Shown here: piece after piece, positions 12,999 to 25,200 of the stretch
How positions within the stretch are numbered: position 1 is the stretch's first letter
Layout of the letters: the number at the start of each line of letters is the position of its first letter
The notes under the pieces: generated by a model
What the model saw: the letters and a program-made list of their open reading frames with translations, nothing else
What the model was told of the DNA's origin: nothing
Database searches by the model: none
Program-made: the position numbers and the translations under genes
Assembly (NCBI GenBank): GCA_009760885.1
Contig: CM019703.1
Coordinates: forward strand, 10,480,959-10,544,958
Length of the DNA stretch: 64,000 nt
Origin: Achatina immaculata
Lineage: Eukaryota > Mollusca > Gastropoda > Stylommatophora > Achatinidae
Direction of reading: 5' to 3'

Positions 12999-14771
12999 TC
13001 AGACATTGGTTTCCCTGTCGGGAGAGCTGTGCTCACTGCCTGGTAGGAGGTCCATATTTGCAAAAACTGTGCCTAACTCATGATGAAAATCTGCTTGTGG
13101 GTCAGGTTCATGAACTGCTGCATGCATCTCCACAATAGTGCTATAGGAATGGTGGACAAAGTCTTCATGGTCCGGAACTTTCTCGGGTGAAGCCCTGGAG
13201 CTTAATTCGATAAAGGGTTCACTTTCTAACGATGTCATGAAACTAGGAAGTGACTCGCGCCGAGGCTCATCGAAAGAGGTCTGATGAAAGTGCTGTCTGA
13301 AATGACCTATAATTGGTCTAGTCAGACGCTCTAAGCTTGTGGAAATAGACTGCACAGGTCGCTTAGTTGGAGATGATTGGTCAACTTCTGAAGTTGTCTC
13401 TGAATCAGACTTATCAATAGCAAGGGCACGGGACAAATGAACCGCAGGATCATGGGCCTGATGGTGGATATTTGGTGAGTTACCATGACCTACATTATCA
13501 GGAACTGAGGGGGCTGTCCTTGGCACAGCCACTGGTTGTTGGAGCTGTGAATGTTGATCCTGAGAGAAGGAAGTGGAGATTGTGCCCTGCAGTGCTGAAA
13601 TATCTGAAGATGTTGATGCAGGTATGTCAGGTTCTGAGTTGACATAGATGTCCAACTGCAGATCTAATGAAGGAGAAGGATGTTCAGGTTCAGGCACAAA
13701 TTCAGAAGAACCTGGTGGTGATGGATGGACCTGTACACTGCCCAACAAGGGAACAAACTCCCCAGAACCTTGTGGGCCCATGCTTTTCTTTGGTGCATCT
13801 AGAACTTTTATATATGGAGCAATGTCACTGAATGATAGAGGGGCCTGATAAACTTTACGGCTTGAAGATGAAATCCCTGACAATGAATCTGATGACAAAT
13901 GCTTGTCAGATTTAACCTGAGTGGTAGCACCACTAATCACCTGTGAGCCAGACCTGTGTTCAGAAGCTCCAGAGAAACTGCCGCTGGTGCTGTCCAGACT
14001 TCCTGCACCACCTGAGATGGTGAATGTCAAACTTTCTGCTGGAGGAAAGCTTGGAGACACAGGCTGGCTGGAAGGACTTGAAAAACTATCATCACTCTGC
14101 AGAAAAACAGCCCGCCTCCTTCCACCTCCAGCTTCTTCGATATTTTCCCCATCAAGTTCTTCCAGGTTCTCTAACACCGCCACCTGCCCTTCCTCTTCAC
14201 CTTCCTCCTCTTCCTCAGATTCCTCCACAAACCCTGACACTGCAGATTTCAAGATGGCTGTTTCATACGTCAGCTGCTCCACAATGCTGTCATTTCTCCT
14301 CATTTTTCTCTCCCTAATTTTCTGCAGCTCGGGCGTGTATCGCACGCTCACAGATTCCTGCAAACTCATACTTCTGGTGCTAGGGTTTCTGCGAGTGCTG
14401 CCAGATGAGAATGCTTCGCTATAGCTCATGGCGGTGTTGGACTGGGAACTAGGAACGGGCTGCACATTGAAAGAAGTGTCAGCCTTATCGCTGACATTTT
14501 CACCCTGGGCAGCTGCTGCCTGTTGGCTCTCGGAGCTTATTAAAGCATTTATGGCACTGCGAAAGAGCTGCCAGTCGCCAAATCGCATGCCAATGACTGG
14601 CTGCAGCTCTGAAAGGTCACACATACTTAGAACTAGCCCAGATACATTGTTGTCTCTGATGCTTGCTTGGTAGCCCTTCACATGGTTGGAGTTGATGCCC
14701 TTCAACTTCTCCAACAGGCTGCACACATCCTCAACAGTGCACTTGGAAAGTATTACAGGTGCAGCATAGCT
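12999..14771 (-). CDS. KIDINS220: Kidins220 exon 25, SAM-like domain and C-terminal tail
   Basis: Residues 1190-1779 and the TGA stop. The SAM-like domain (1200-1269) includes [16 protein letters not shown] and [17 protein letters not shown], matching the helical domain of vertebrate Kidins220. A long low-complexity tail follows, rich in Ser and Pro, with an acidic patch ([13 protein letters not shown]). The protein ends SSPDRETNV, a class I PDZ ligand, like the PDZ-binding end of the mammalian protein. The frame stays open 19 codons into the intron with a hydrophobic, signal-peptide-like reading that is not coding. Acceptor CTTTTTCAG. Confidence 0.95.
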   Translation of the reverse strand, partial: SYAAPVILSKCTVEDVCSLLEKLKGINSNHVKGYQASIRDNNVSGLVLSMCDLSELQPVIGMRFGDWQLFRSAINALISSESQQAAAAQGENVSDKADTSFNVQPVPSSQSNTAMSYSEAFSSGSTRRNPSTRSMSLQESVSVRYTPELQKIRERKMRRNDSIVEQLTYETAILKSAVSGFVEESEEEEEGEEEGQVAVLENLEELDGENIEEAGGGRRRAVFLQSDDSFSSPSSQPVSPSFPPAESLTFTISGGAGSLDSTSGSFSGASEHRSGSQVISGATTQVKSDKHLSSDSLSGISSSSRKVYQAPLSFSDIAPYIKVLDAPKKSMGPQGSGEFVPLLGSVQVHPSPPGSSEFVPEPEHPSPSLDLQLDIYVNSEPDIPASTSSDISALQGTISTSFSQDQHSQLQQPVAVPRTAPSVPDNVGHGNSPNIHHQAHDPAVHLSRALAIDKSDSETTSEVDQSSPTKRPVQSISTSLERLTRPIIGHFRQHFHQTSFDEPRRESLPSFMTSLESEPFIELSSRASPEKVPDHEDFVHHSYSTIVEMHAAVHEPDPQADFHHELGTVFANMDLLPGSEHSSPDRETNV

Positions 14772-17700
14772 CTGAAAAAGTAAGGCCAAAAAAAAAAATG
14801 ATATCAGCCAAACTAATTTAACAAACACAAAATAACATGAGTGAAACTAATTTAACCTTCCAGTTACAATGTAATGTTTTAAAGAAAACAGTTGAACTAA
14901 AACTATATACATGTAGTCGTCCTCAGCCTTGATCAGCAATAACAATACAGATCAGCAAAAAGTTGAAGTAGAGAGTTCATCCATATCTTTTTTTCTGACT
15001 GTTCTATATTACTATTCTATCAATTTTAACATTTATCAGATATTTGAATTCAGCTCCAGTCAATGGCAAAATGAAAGTGTCTGCAGCAAATAAGCTTGAA
15101 AATTAATCAATGCAGAAAACATACAATGTCCAAGTAACATGTCTACAAATTATTATACAGTTGCTACTACAGAACTTGATACCTTGAGGGCAAGACTGAA
15201 GCAAAGTGAACCACAGGACAACAATGACGTAGATGATGGGCAACATCAAGAGATGGACAGGAATCAACTTGGCTGAGTGCACTATGAAGGCAAGAAACAG
15301 AGCAGAGGGGAGATCCATTGCAGTCAATCTTTTGTAGGGAGATGGCATGAGATGATGATCATGATGAGTACAGAACTAGCTTAAACTGGGAAAAGGTTGA
15401 AACATACATTGAAGAACTCTTTAGGATGTTTACTGCCTGGTGTAGCCGCCGTTCCTGCCGGCTGACTTGCTGCCTGATGCTGGGCCATCATGGCCTGCTG
15501 CACTTGCAGAAACGAGGGCATAAAATGAGGATTGGAAATCCCTGCTGTATATGGCATGACAGGCTGCCCACCAAACGTGCCATACATCAGAGGGTGGTGC
15601 TGATGGAGGTTGGCGTTATAGCGTCCCGGTGATGACAGCAAGCCCTGACGTTCATGAACTGGATCCCTGATGAGATTTCCAGACATGGCAGGAGGTGGGG
15701 GTGGCGGAGGGAAGACGCCACCAAGAGTGGCCATCTCTGCTTGATGACGTTCCAGATTATGCTGTGTTTCTGAAGACATACAGTAACAGAAAAATTATAT
15801 TTCCTAAATCCTTGTTTTTGCAAGCAGTGTAAAGCTAGAAAAAAAACAAACAATATCAGCATTAAACTGGTCAAACTACTCACATGACAAAACTCTGGAA
15901 ACACTACTCATGACCTCAAGGCTCTTACAAAAAGTTCTTTGTTTATGAATGATCACAAACTTCAGAAATCTTTGCTCCTCATTGTCTTACGGCAAATCAT
16001 ATAAATGCACTAAAATCTTCCTCCTTCTTGGCTATCAGCTTAAAATTTATTATACATCTCAGCAAACAATCATAACAGACTGATCACAGACTCTGCTCCT
16101 ACAGGACAGCATTTCTGCTAATCTTGGTTCACTGGCAAAAATATATCATATGAGCTCTCTCAAACAATCCATGAATGTACAAAATAGAAGTAAAGCTCAT
16201 AGGACAGAGAATGGAAAGATATCGCTGCTGTATTTCACATATGCACTCTCTATAAATGCCTTACGAAAAATTTTTTTTTAAAAAAGAAAAAAGAAAGTAA
16301 AAACCTCCATTAGTTCGGCAGGAATATCAGTTTAAAAAAAAATATTGTAAAACATTAATCTTTAATGCTCAAAACACATTTGAAACCAGCGATTGCTCTA
16401 AAATTTTTTGAACAGGTAAAATTGTATCTGTCTTTCATCTTGCATAAAGTACTTTCCGAAATACCCGTTTTCTCAATACAACATTCGGTATTATTATACT
16501 TATTTCTTAACGTAAAATTAAACACATCTTACAAACATCAATGGGAATTAAATGTTTGTGTGAACTTTTCTTCTCTTACCCTTTTTGCAGCGAGATTTAA
16601 TCATTTCAAAGTGCTCATATAGTCAATCCAAAGTCAAAACTGACCAATTCTCCTCCATGTAAACTGAGCATCCTTACTGGCCCGATTATCCTCCTATCGA
16701 TTTTACCAGTTGCTTTTTTTCCAGGTTTTTGATTATACAGATTGGTTACAGTAACCAATGAGCTCCAGAAGTTTAAGTTTTTCTCGTTAATAATCAGTAT
16801 TTTAATTGCCCATTAACACGATCAATGTTGGAAACACTGATCCATATCTTCACTATTGTTCACCTATTTTATCATACAATTTTGGGAAGCGAAGACCCTG
16901 TCTGTTGTGGCAATCAGTGACTCATAACTGACACTACAATGTCTGGGCTAGCGAACCACAGCCGACAAAGACCCTGCCTCATTTCTCTGTTAGAAACTCC
17001 AATAACAGGCCTAGCCTGGCTAACTATTGATTGCCTGAGCTAACAGGTTAATTAATCATAGTCGCCATGGTGGTGGAGTCTGCTACAGAAGTATTGCTGC
17101 GCTTGTGGACTGAAAAAAAGAGCAGCCATGACCCACTCCCTAGCTGACACAATGCTGTGTCTCAAAGTCTTAACCACATCAGCTGCAAAGAACATCAGCT
17201 CACAGTTCCAGGGAGATTGAAGAAAAAGAAGAAAACAAAAAAAGAAGAAGAAAAAGAAGAAAACAAGTAATGTAAAGCTTACACAGAACATGTGGAATTA
17301 TTGATCAAAACTCCATGAGACTATTTTTTTTTTTTTAATCAAGCAAACATTTTGAAGTAATCTTCTTGAACCACAGCATTGTTGCCTTAGAGAAAAAAAA
17401 AAAGAAAGAAAATTACTTGCAACTAAACAGAGAACTGAGTAAATTATCCATGTTATTAGTTGTTTAAAAATGCTGATATAAGCTGCTTTTTTGTGCAGAT
17501 GAATCACAATGGTTGAACAGATTTATCTCACCAAGTATGACCTCAAGAATTTTCTTTTTAAGTTACTTCATATTTCCACATGTTATATTAAACACTGTTG
17601 GGAAGGGCAGTTAATAACTCCCCAAAATATATAATACTTTTCAATATCAACTAATCACCAATTTAAAAATATAACAGATGTATTGTTAGTATGTTACTGT

Positions 17701-20700
17701 ATCTGTTTATATGATTTGTACAGTGTAAGTGCATACACAGCCCAACAATGAAATAAAATCAGGATGTACCTCTTATCAGTTTTCTGAGATAAGGATCAAG
17801 GTTTATAGTGCAAGGCAAAAACTTCTTTAGGTCAGCAACATTAAGGAGTGGGAAGTTTCCAGATTTCGAAGTCAAGCTGGCCTCAAGTTTACGGACATTT
17901 CGGTCAATCTCCAGTAGTGGATCTTGCTCTTTGGTAGATGGAATTCTGGGAACTATGCTGAAAGTTTGTGAAAAAAAAATGAGAACATTCTTTTTTTCTT
18001 TGACTAACAACATTAGAGCTTCTTGCAAATTTTCCCATGATTCTGAAAAGTCAGGGGAAAAACTAAACAAAGATATATGTAAATGGTGAGTTTTTTGGTC
18101 ATCTGTATATTTATGTATATATCAAAACTCTTTTCAGTGATTTTAAGAGAAGTGATGACTGGTAAAACTGGTTCTAGTAATGAAAGTAAATGGAGGTGTA
18201 TGGTCCAGTTTTACAAAAAAGATAAAAAGAGTGAGGAAAGTGGGCAGAAACAAGAACGGCAGAAAAGCAGGATGTGCACATACAAATTAAGAACATACAA
18301 CAATCCAATATTCTGACGAAAGCCTTTTCCAAGGATCACATACAAAAACACAACAGATAAAAACATGAAAAATAAATGAAAAATACAGACTTTTTTTTTT
18401 TTGGTCTCCTCTTTGAAAGAAAGATAGGCACAAAATGGGTCCTGATAGATGTAGGAGAGCACAAAGTGGAAGTCAGCTGGCTTCTTTCTGCCATCCTTGG
18501 TTTCTGCCAACTTTCCTCATTCTATCTTTTTGTAAAACTAGACCAGACACCTCCATCTACTTTCAGTGACCTTAACAATGCAGCTATTCTTATACCGAGT
18601 TTTCTAATAATTCTGTCATCTCAATCAGTTTCTTGCTGCAGATTCTGAGCCACTGTTTCAGTCACAAGATCTTTACAGCAGCTTCAGCCATCACACCTGT
18701 AAAGTATGACCATTTACACATATCCCTTCTGTTTCCCTGAGTACCTTCTTATGACTGCCATTATCAATACTGCATCTGCCTCTATAACAACAAGCCATAC
18801 CTGTATTTCAAGATCTAGTCTTGCATACAATGAAGAAGAAGAAGATCTAGTCTTCTTGCATTTGCAACCCTGCCATCAAGATTGGACTCTTAACTGCCTA
18901 CTCAAACCGCAGTGCACAGCTGCTCACCGTATGGCACTGCCTTTCACCATTTCTTTCCTATCTTCATGGGAAAAGAGAATCTCTCATTGTTGCTTTGCTG
19001 ATATTCTTGTGCGCTCATGTTGAAATAGATTTATATTTTAGCTAAGATTTCAGTTATTAAACTATGAGATTAAAATATGCTCTAATGTTACATACTTATA
19101 TGATTCTGTAAAAAGAAAATATAAATAAAATAAGTGCATCCATAAGGTTTTTGTTCCGCAGCTGGGAGTTGAAATCTTAAACCGTTATGAAAATTAAAAG
19201 GGGTCCACCCTGCCCCTAACACTGGGCACCAAAGAAATCTGGAAGGTAAATGCGGCCAGGCATAATACTGACCATATCACACTTTCATGTCCTGAAGGTC
19301 TTGGAAATCCTCAATATGCCTTAATAGTATAGAAACGGGGATTTTACTTTGTACATTTTATGAATATTAAAAATAGGCTCTACACCAATTTCTAGAATAA
19401 AAACAAAGCAGCTATTATTGCTGTTAAATGTGATCTTGAGATTTTTTTTCCTAAGAGATAAAGAGCTAAACGCTGGAACTTAAACAATCACATATCGCCA
19501 GATATCACATTAACTTTCATCTAATGTCTACACTTGGGCACACATTACCATTTTCTAACAGAACATTAAACAATAATATCTGATGCTTAAATTCCAAGTT
19601 CAGACATTACCGCTTGTACAGTGAATACAGGGAGGCACTATTCTCAACAAATTCTGCCTCCTCAAAGTGGTAAATAATCCATGACAGACGATACGGCCAC
19701 TGCTCGGTCAGATTCACCCAGGCTGCTAGGCGGTGCCACTTGAAATCAATGTTGTAAGCCCTTAGCAAACGTGCTGCAAGAATTAAAAGACATCAGCACT
19801 TGAACATCATGGCACAACATGCAATGATAGAAATACGGTTGTCAACTGAAAATATTGATAAAAATGCAAGCTATTTAGAAATGCAGTCAAATCTCATTAT
19901 AATGGACTTCAAGTGGATTGGCAAACTAGTCCGTTGTACCAAAGCTGTTTAGAAATACAGTAAAAATCTCGTTATAATGGACTTCAAGGGGAAACTAGTT
20001 AGTCCATTGTATCTAAAGTCTTATATCCAGAATAAAATGTATATGTAGAAGTGTGGCTTGGACCTGTGGACCTGGTCCATTATTACCAAGGCTCCATTAT
20101 AAACAGGATCTGTTATAACAGTATTTTACTGTACTGTAATTTTATGAAATGACAGCGTTTCTCAACTCTTCTTTCATGAAGGAACCCTATATTCACTCTA
20201 TATAGTTCCTAAATTAGTTTATGGATTATACTGATCCAAACTCCTAATTATGTTTATAGGCCATACAAATTATAACCCAAAACCCATGGAAGAAGCAACG
20301 TCAAACTTCCTTCAGAGAATGTGGACTGAAATGAAACATAACCACAGAAGTGACAGCAGAGAGAATAGTTTTGAGAGCTCTCTGTGGCACCTCAACACTC
20401 TAATGTGGTAGTTGATCATCCTAGCCATAAAAACCTTTGCATGTCTTATTTTTGATATTATATTTTTTATATTATAAAAACTTCCCAATTTAAAAATATC
20501 TATTTTTAATAACACAGCTATTTGAATATTTTTTTTTTTTTTTGTCCAAATGGAAAAACTTCACAGCTCTAAAATTCAGCATGCGAAAACTAGTAAATAA
20601 GAAACACAAAGGTTCAGCTAAAATACTGGGAAAATTCTAATATATGGACATAGAAATGAAAGAACATTTTCTGGTATCAGAGATAGATTCCATCTGGAAA

Positions 20701-22255
20701 AGAGTGGCTCTACTTGATGTACCAACAGCCTGCCAAATCACAGCAGCAATGACATCACAACTGCAACCATCATTTTTTTTTTTTCCGTTTTAAACTGGTG
20801 ACAAATTTTAATGAGGAAAAAAAATAAGCAACAAATTATTGCCTGCAAGTAAAGGTAAAATTTGCATTTCCACATCATTAAGGCATACTGGAGATGTTTC
20901 GGCCCATACTTCCAAGGCCATCAGCACATGAAAGTGTGATGTGGTCAGTATCATGCCTGGAAACATTTATCTTGTGTTTGGCCCATACTTCCAAGGCCAT
21001 CAGCACATGAAAGTGTGATGTGGTCAGTATCATGCCTGGAAACATTTATCTTGTGTTCGGCCCATACTTCCAAGGCCATCAGCACATGAAAGTGTGATGT
21101 GGTCAGTATCATGCCTGGAAACATTTATCTTGTGTTTGGCCCATACTTCCAAGGCCATCAGCACATGAAAGTGTGATGTGGTCAGTATCATGCCTGGAAA
21201 CATTTATCTTGTGTTCGGCCCATACTTCCAAGGCCATCAGCACATGAAAGTGTGATGTGGTCAGTATCATGCATGGCAACATTTATCTTGTGTTCGGCCC
21301 ATACTTCCAAGGCCATCAGCACATGAAAGTGTGATGTGGTCAGTATCATGCCTGGAAACATTTATCTTGTGTTCGGCCCATATTTCCAAGGCCATCAGCA
21401 CATGAAAGTGTGATGTGGTCAGTATCATGCCTGGAAACATTTATCTTGTGTTCGGCCCATATTTCCAAGGCCATCAGCACATGAAAGTGTGATGTGGTCA
21501 GTATCATGCCTGGAAACATTTATCTTGTGTTCGGCCTATACTTCCAAGGCCATCAGCACATGAAAGTGTGATGTGGTCAGTATCATGCTTGAAAACATTT
21601 ATCTTCCCAGATTTCTCTGATACTCACTTTTTTTTTTTTTTTTGTCCAAATGGAAAAACTTCACAGCTCTAAAATTCAGCATGCGAAAACTAGTAAATAA
21701 GAAACACAAAGGTTCAGTTAAAATACTGGGAAAATTCTAATATATGGACATGGAAATGAAAGAACATTTTCTGGTATCAGAGATAGATTCCATCTGGAAA
21801 AGAATGGCTCTACTTGATGTACCAACAGCCTGCCAAATCACAGCAGCAATGACATCACAACTGCAACCATCATTTTTTTTTTTCCCGTTTTAAACTGGTG
21901 ACAAATTTTAATGAGGAAAAAAAAATAAGCAACAAATTATTGCCTGCAAGTAAAGGTAAAATTTGCATTTCCACATCATTAAGGCATACTGGAGATGTGT
22001 TTGGCCCATACTTCCAAGGCCATCAGCACATGAAAGTGTGATGTGGTCAGTATCATGCCTGGAAACATTTATCTTGTGTTCGGCCCATACTTCCAAGGCC
22101 ATCAGCACATGAAAGTGTGATGTGGTCAGTATCATGCAAGGAAACATTTATCTTGTGTTCGGCCCATACTTCCAAGGCCATCGGCACATGAAAGTGTGAT
22201 GTGGTCAGTATCATGCTTGGAAACATTTATCTTCCCAGATTTCTCTGATACTCAC

Positions 22256-22286
<31 letters not shown>

Positions 22287-25200
22287 GGGGGGAAGGGGGG
22301 GCTAAGTGGACCCTGGGGGCCTTTTTAAATTATCGCCCACACAAAATAAAATTCAGAAATACAAGAGATGATGTCTATGACAGTCGCAATGTTCATAACG
22401 ACATTCAAAATCAACAGAAGCGATACCTGTAACAGCCACAATGTTCATCAGCCTTCTCATGCTGCGAGGGTTAATGTCACTAAAGTAATCGTTCTTGGCC
22501 AGGGTGGTGGTGAGATCAAATGAACTGGCATAAATCATGCCAGGCACAGACCCCGACAGACTGCCCCCAACGACATGGCTGCTGCCAAAAGTGCGTGAGG
22601 CTTTGCGTCCCTGTCTCGTATCACTGCTGACACTTGTGAGTACCGAGTCTTGCTGAAATTTAACAGGAATCTTTCAAATTTTGTTTTGCAAAATGATACC
22701 TCTTTTAAGGATGCAATAAACTTTTTTCAAGATGTACAGACATACAAGAGAGAAATCAAGTTACTTATTTCAAGATGTATAGGACATACAAGAGAGAAAT
22801 CAAGTTACTTATAGTTTCTCTTCTAGGTCCACTATGATGTGAACTATTGTGGTCCCTGCTTCATTTGGTTGACCATTGCCAAGTCATTGTTTTAATGAAT
22901 TATGTAAATCTGGATACAATTCTAAGATAACTGGGACAAAATGTAAATCCATTTAATGATGAGACAGAATTGGGAGATAAGGAAAGAAAGGCCCCCCTCC
23001 CCCCAACCACCACTACCCACCCTCTTCAATATCTGTAGCCAATTCTTCTGTTCATCAAGTTCTCATCATTACAATAGTCCAAAAGCAGAAAATGACAAAC
23101 ATTCTGAGATCTATAAGCAAGTCTTTGCTCCTCCTTGTACTAATGTGGACCACATAAATGCAATGAAATCATTTTTCTTCTCTCTGCTGTCTGCTAATAT
23201 TTATTATACACCTCAGTCTGGTCAAAGTCTTTATTAGCTTTGTATCACTTTACATGTGATGAGGTAAAGTAGTACTGAGGATAACTGTGCTGGGTGGATG
23301 GAGGAAGTTAGAAATGGCCAAGTCTTTATTACTGAATGGATCAGGCAGATCAGAATGGCCAAGTCTTTACTGTTGAACTGACTGTACTGATAATAAATGG
23401 CCAAGTCTTTACTATCTGATTGACTGGGTAAGCTACAAGTGGCAACATCTTTACTACTGGATGGATTGACTAGACTACAAATAACAGTCTTTACCAATGG
23501 ATGGACTGGCTAGACTACAAATGATGATGTTTTTACTAATGGATGGACTTGCTAGACTACAAATGACAAGTCTTTACTACTAGTTGGACTGGGTAGACTA
23601 CAAATGACAAAGTCTTTACTACTAGATGGACTGGGTAGACTACAAATGACAAAGTCCTTTACTACTAGACAGACAGGGCAGGCTAGAAGTGGCCAACTCT
23701 TACCCAACACCTACAATGCACAGGGACTCATAGTTCTGCTACTTCAGGTTAGCCAGTGTATTGAGAATGACATGCTTCCTTCAATATGGTAATGCCTGCC
23801 AATATCCTCTCAAGTTACTCAAACCATTATGGAAAACCAAGTTAGTCCATTTTGCACTTTACTTCATTATTTGACTTTTCCTGACATTGTCAATGTCTAG
23901 AAGAAGTCCTTATCAAAGCTATAACCAAATAATCACAGTAAAAAACTAGGATTCATTAAAAACAAAAAAAAAACATCAACTGTCTTAAACTATATTAAAC
24001 TAATATTACCATTCATCTATTCATGAATGGACTGTTCTTCATCACTGCTTTGGCTGCTGGGAACTCTGCCTCTCAGGTACATGGGACATCACTCAAAAGT
24101 TAGCCAGCCAACCAATCAAAATGAAACTTAACTATTTCAAATATATCTGAGGTCACACGTTAGAAGAAATAAAGTATGGTCTCACTTTAAAGATTTAGTT
24201 TCTAACTGGTTGCTTCAAACAAAGAAAAACAACTTCAGTAAGCAGAAGGACACACCACTGGCCGAAACAAAACAAAAAAAATAATAGCATCTTGAAAGTT
24301 AAGGACCCACCCTCTGAGTTTTAGCTGGTGACACGTCGCCAGATTCCAAAACACTTGGCAGAGCATCTACCGTTTGTATCCGCATGCCTTGAGACTGCAG
24401 GTAAAAGGGAAGGTGGACTACATTTCTCAGATAGTCAAACCCATTCACATTTGTGTCCTGGAAGGATGTCCGAAGGTTCTGCTCAATTCCTTGAGAAAAA
24501 TGTTAAGCAGTGTATAAGAATAAATATATCAAATGTCACAAATGAGATTTTTTTATAAATAATTAACACACAGCAGAATAGAATAATATATTTTTTTTTT
24601 AATTAAATAAAATAGATCAACATATGTGTTGTTTTTTCCTTTATGTATAACTTTACAATAAGTATAAGAAATACAAAAGAAATTGCAATAAGAAGCATCT
24701 GAATGCACAAATGTAAAAAAGGATAGGATAAGATATAGTATGAGGTTAAGAAAAACCCAGAATAATATGCAACTGTGAATGAAAGGTTTGGCCACAGCAG
24801 GTTTAATATCATCTTCTTCTTCTTTGATCATTCTCTGACATTGCCTTGTCAGCGGGGTTGGTATACATCTCTATATAGCTTCTCCTGAAATGATATAGCT
24901 GTTTGCCACATCGATCTTCATTCCCCCTCCACTGTTTTCCACTGCATTGGTTGCAGACCTGTCAGTATAGGTATGTGTTCAGATGCTAAACATCACAAAC
25001 AACTAATACTTTTAATGATAATGTGTGGATTAACAACCAGTACTGTGATGAAGGGACTGCTAGCCACAATAAATACAACATCATGAAGAACAACTAATAC
25101 CTTTAATGATAATGTGTGGATCAACAGCTAATATTGTAATGAACGGTGCTCCATCGTCAGAAAACAAGGACTTCACTGTATCAAGTACTTGCAAAACCTG

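Noticed and set aside
14772..14828. Signal-peptide-like N-terminus ([20 protein letters not shown]) on the 609-codon ORF
   Set aside because: These codons lie in intron 24, upstream of a clear CTTTTTCAG acceptor, and the downstream part starts in the correct phase from exon 24. The hydrophobicity comes from the pyrimidine/AT-rich intron.
15381..15779. 132-codon ORF as a separate small proline-rich protein
   Set aside because: Its ATG is in the intron and its last codons read past the exon 24 donor; the centre is Kidins220 exon 24.
20901..22240. CRISPR-like array of 79-bp repeats
   Set aside because: The repeats are contiguous with no variable spacers, the host is eukaryotic and the unit derives from a SINE.
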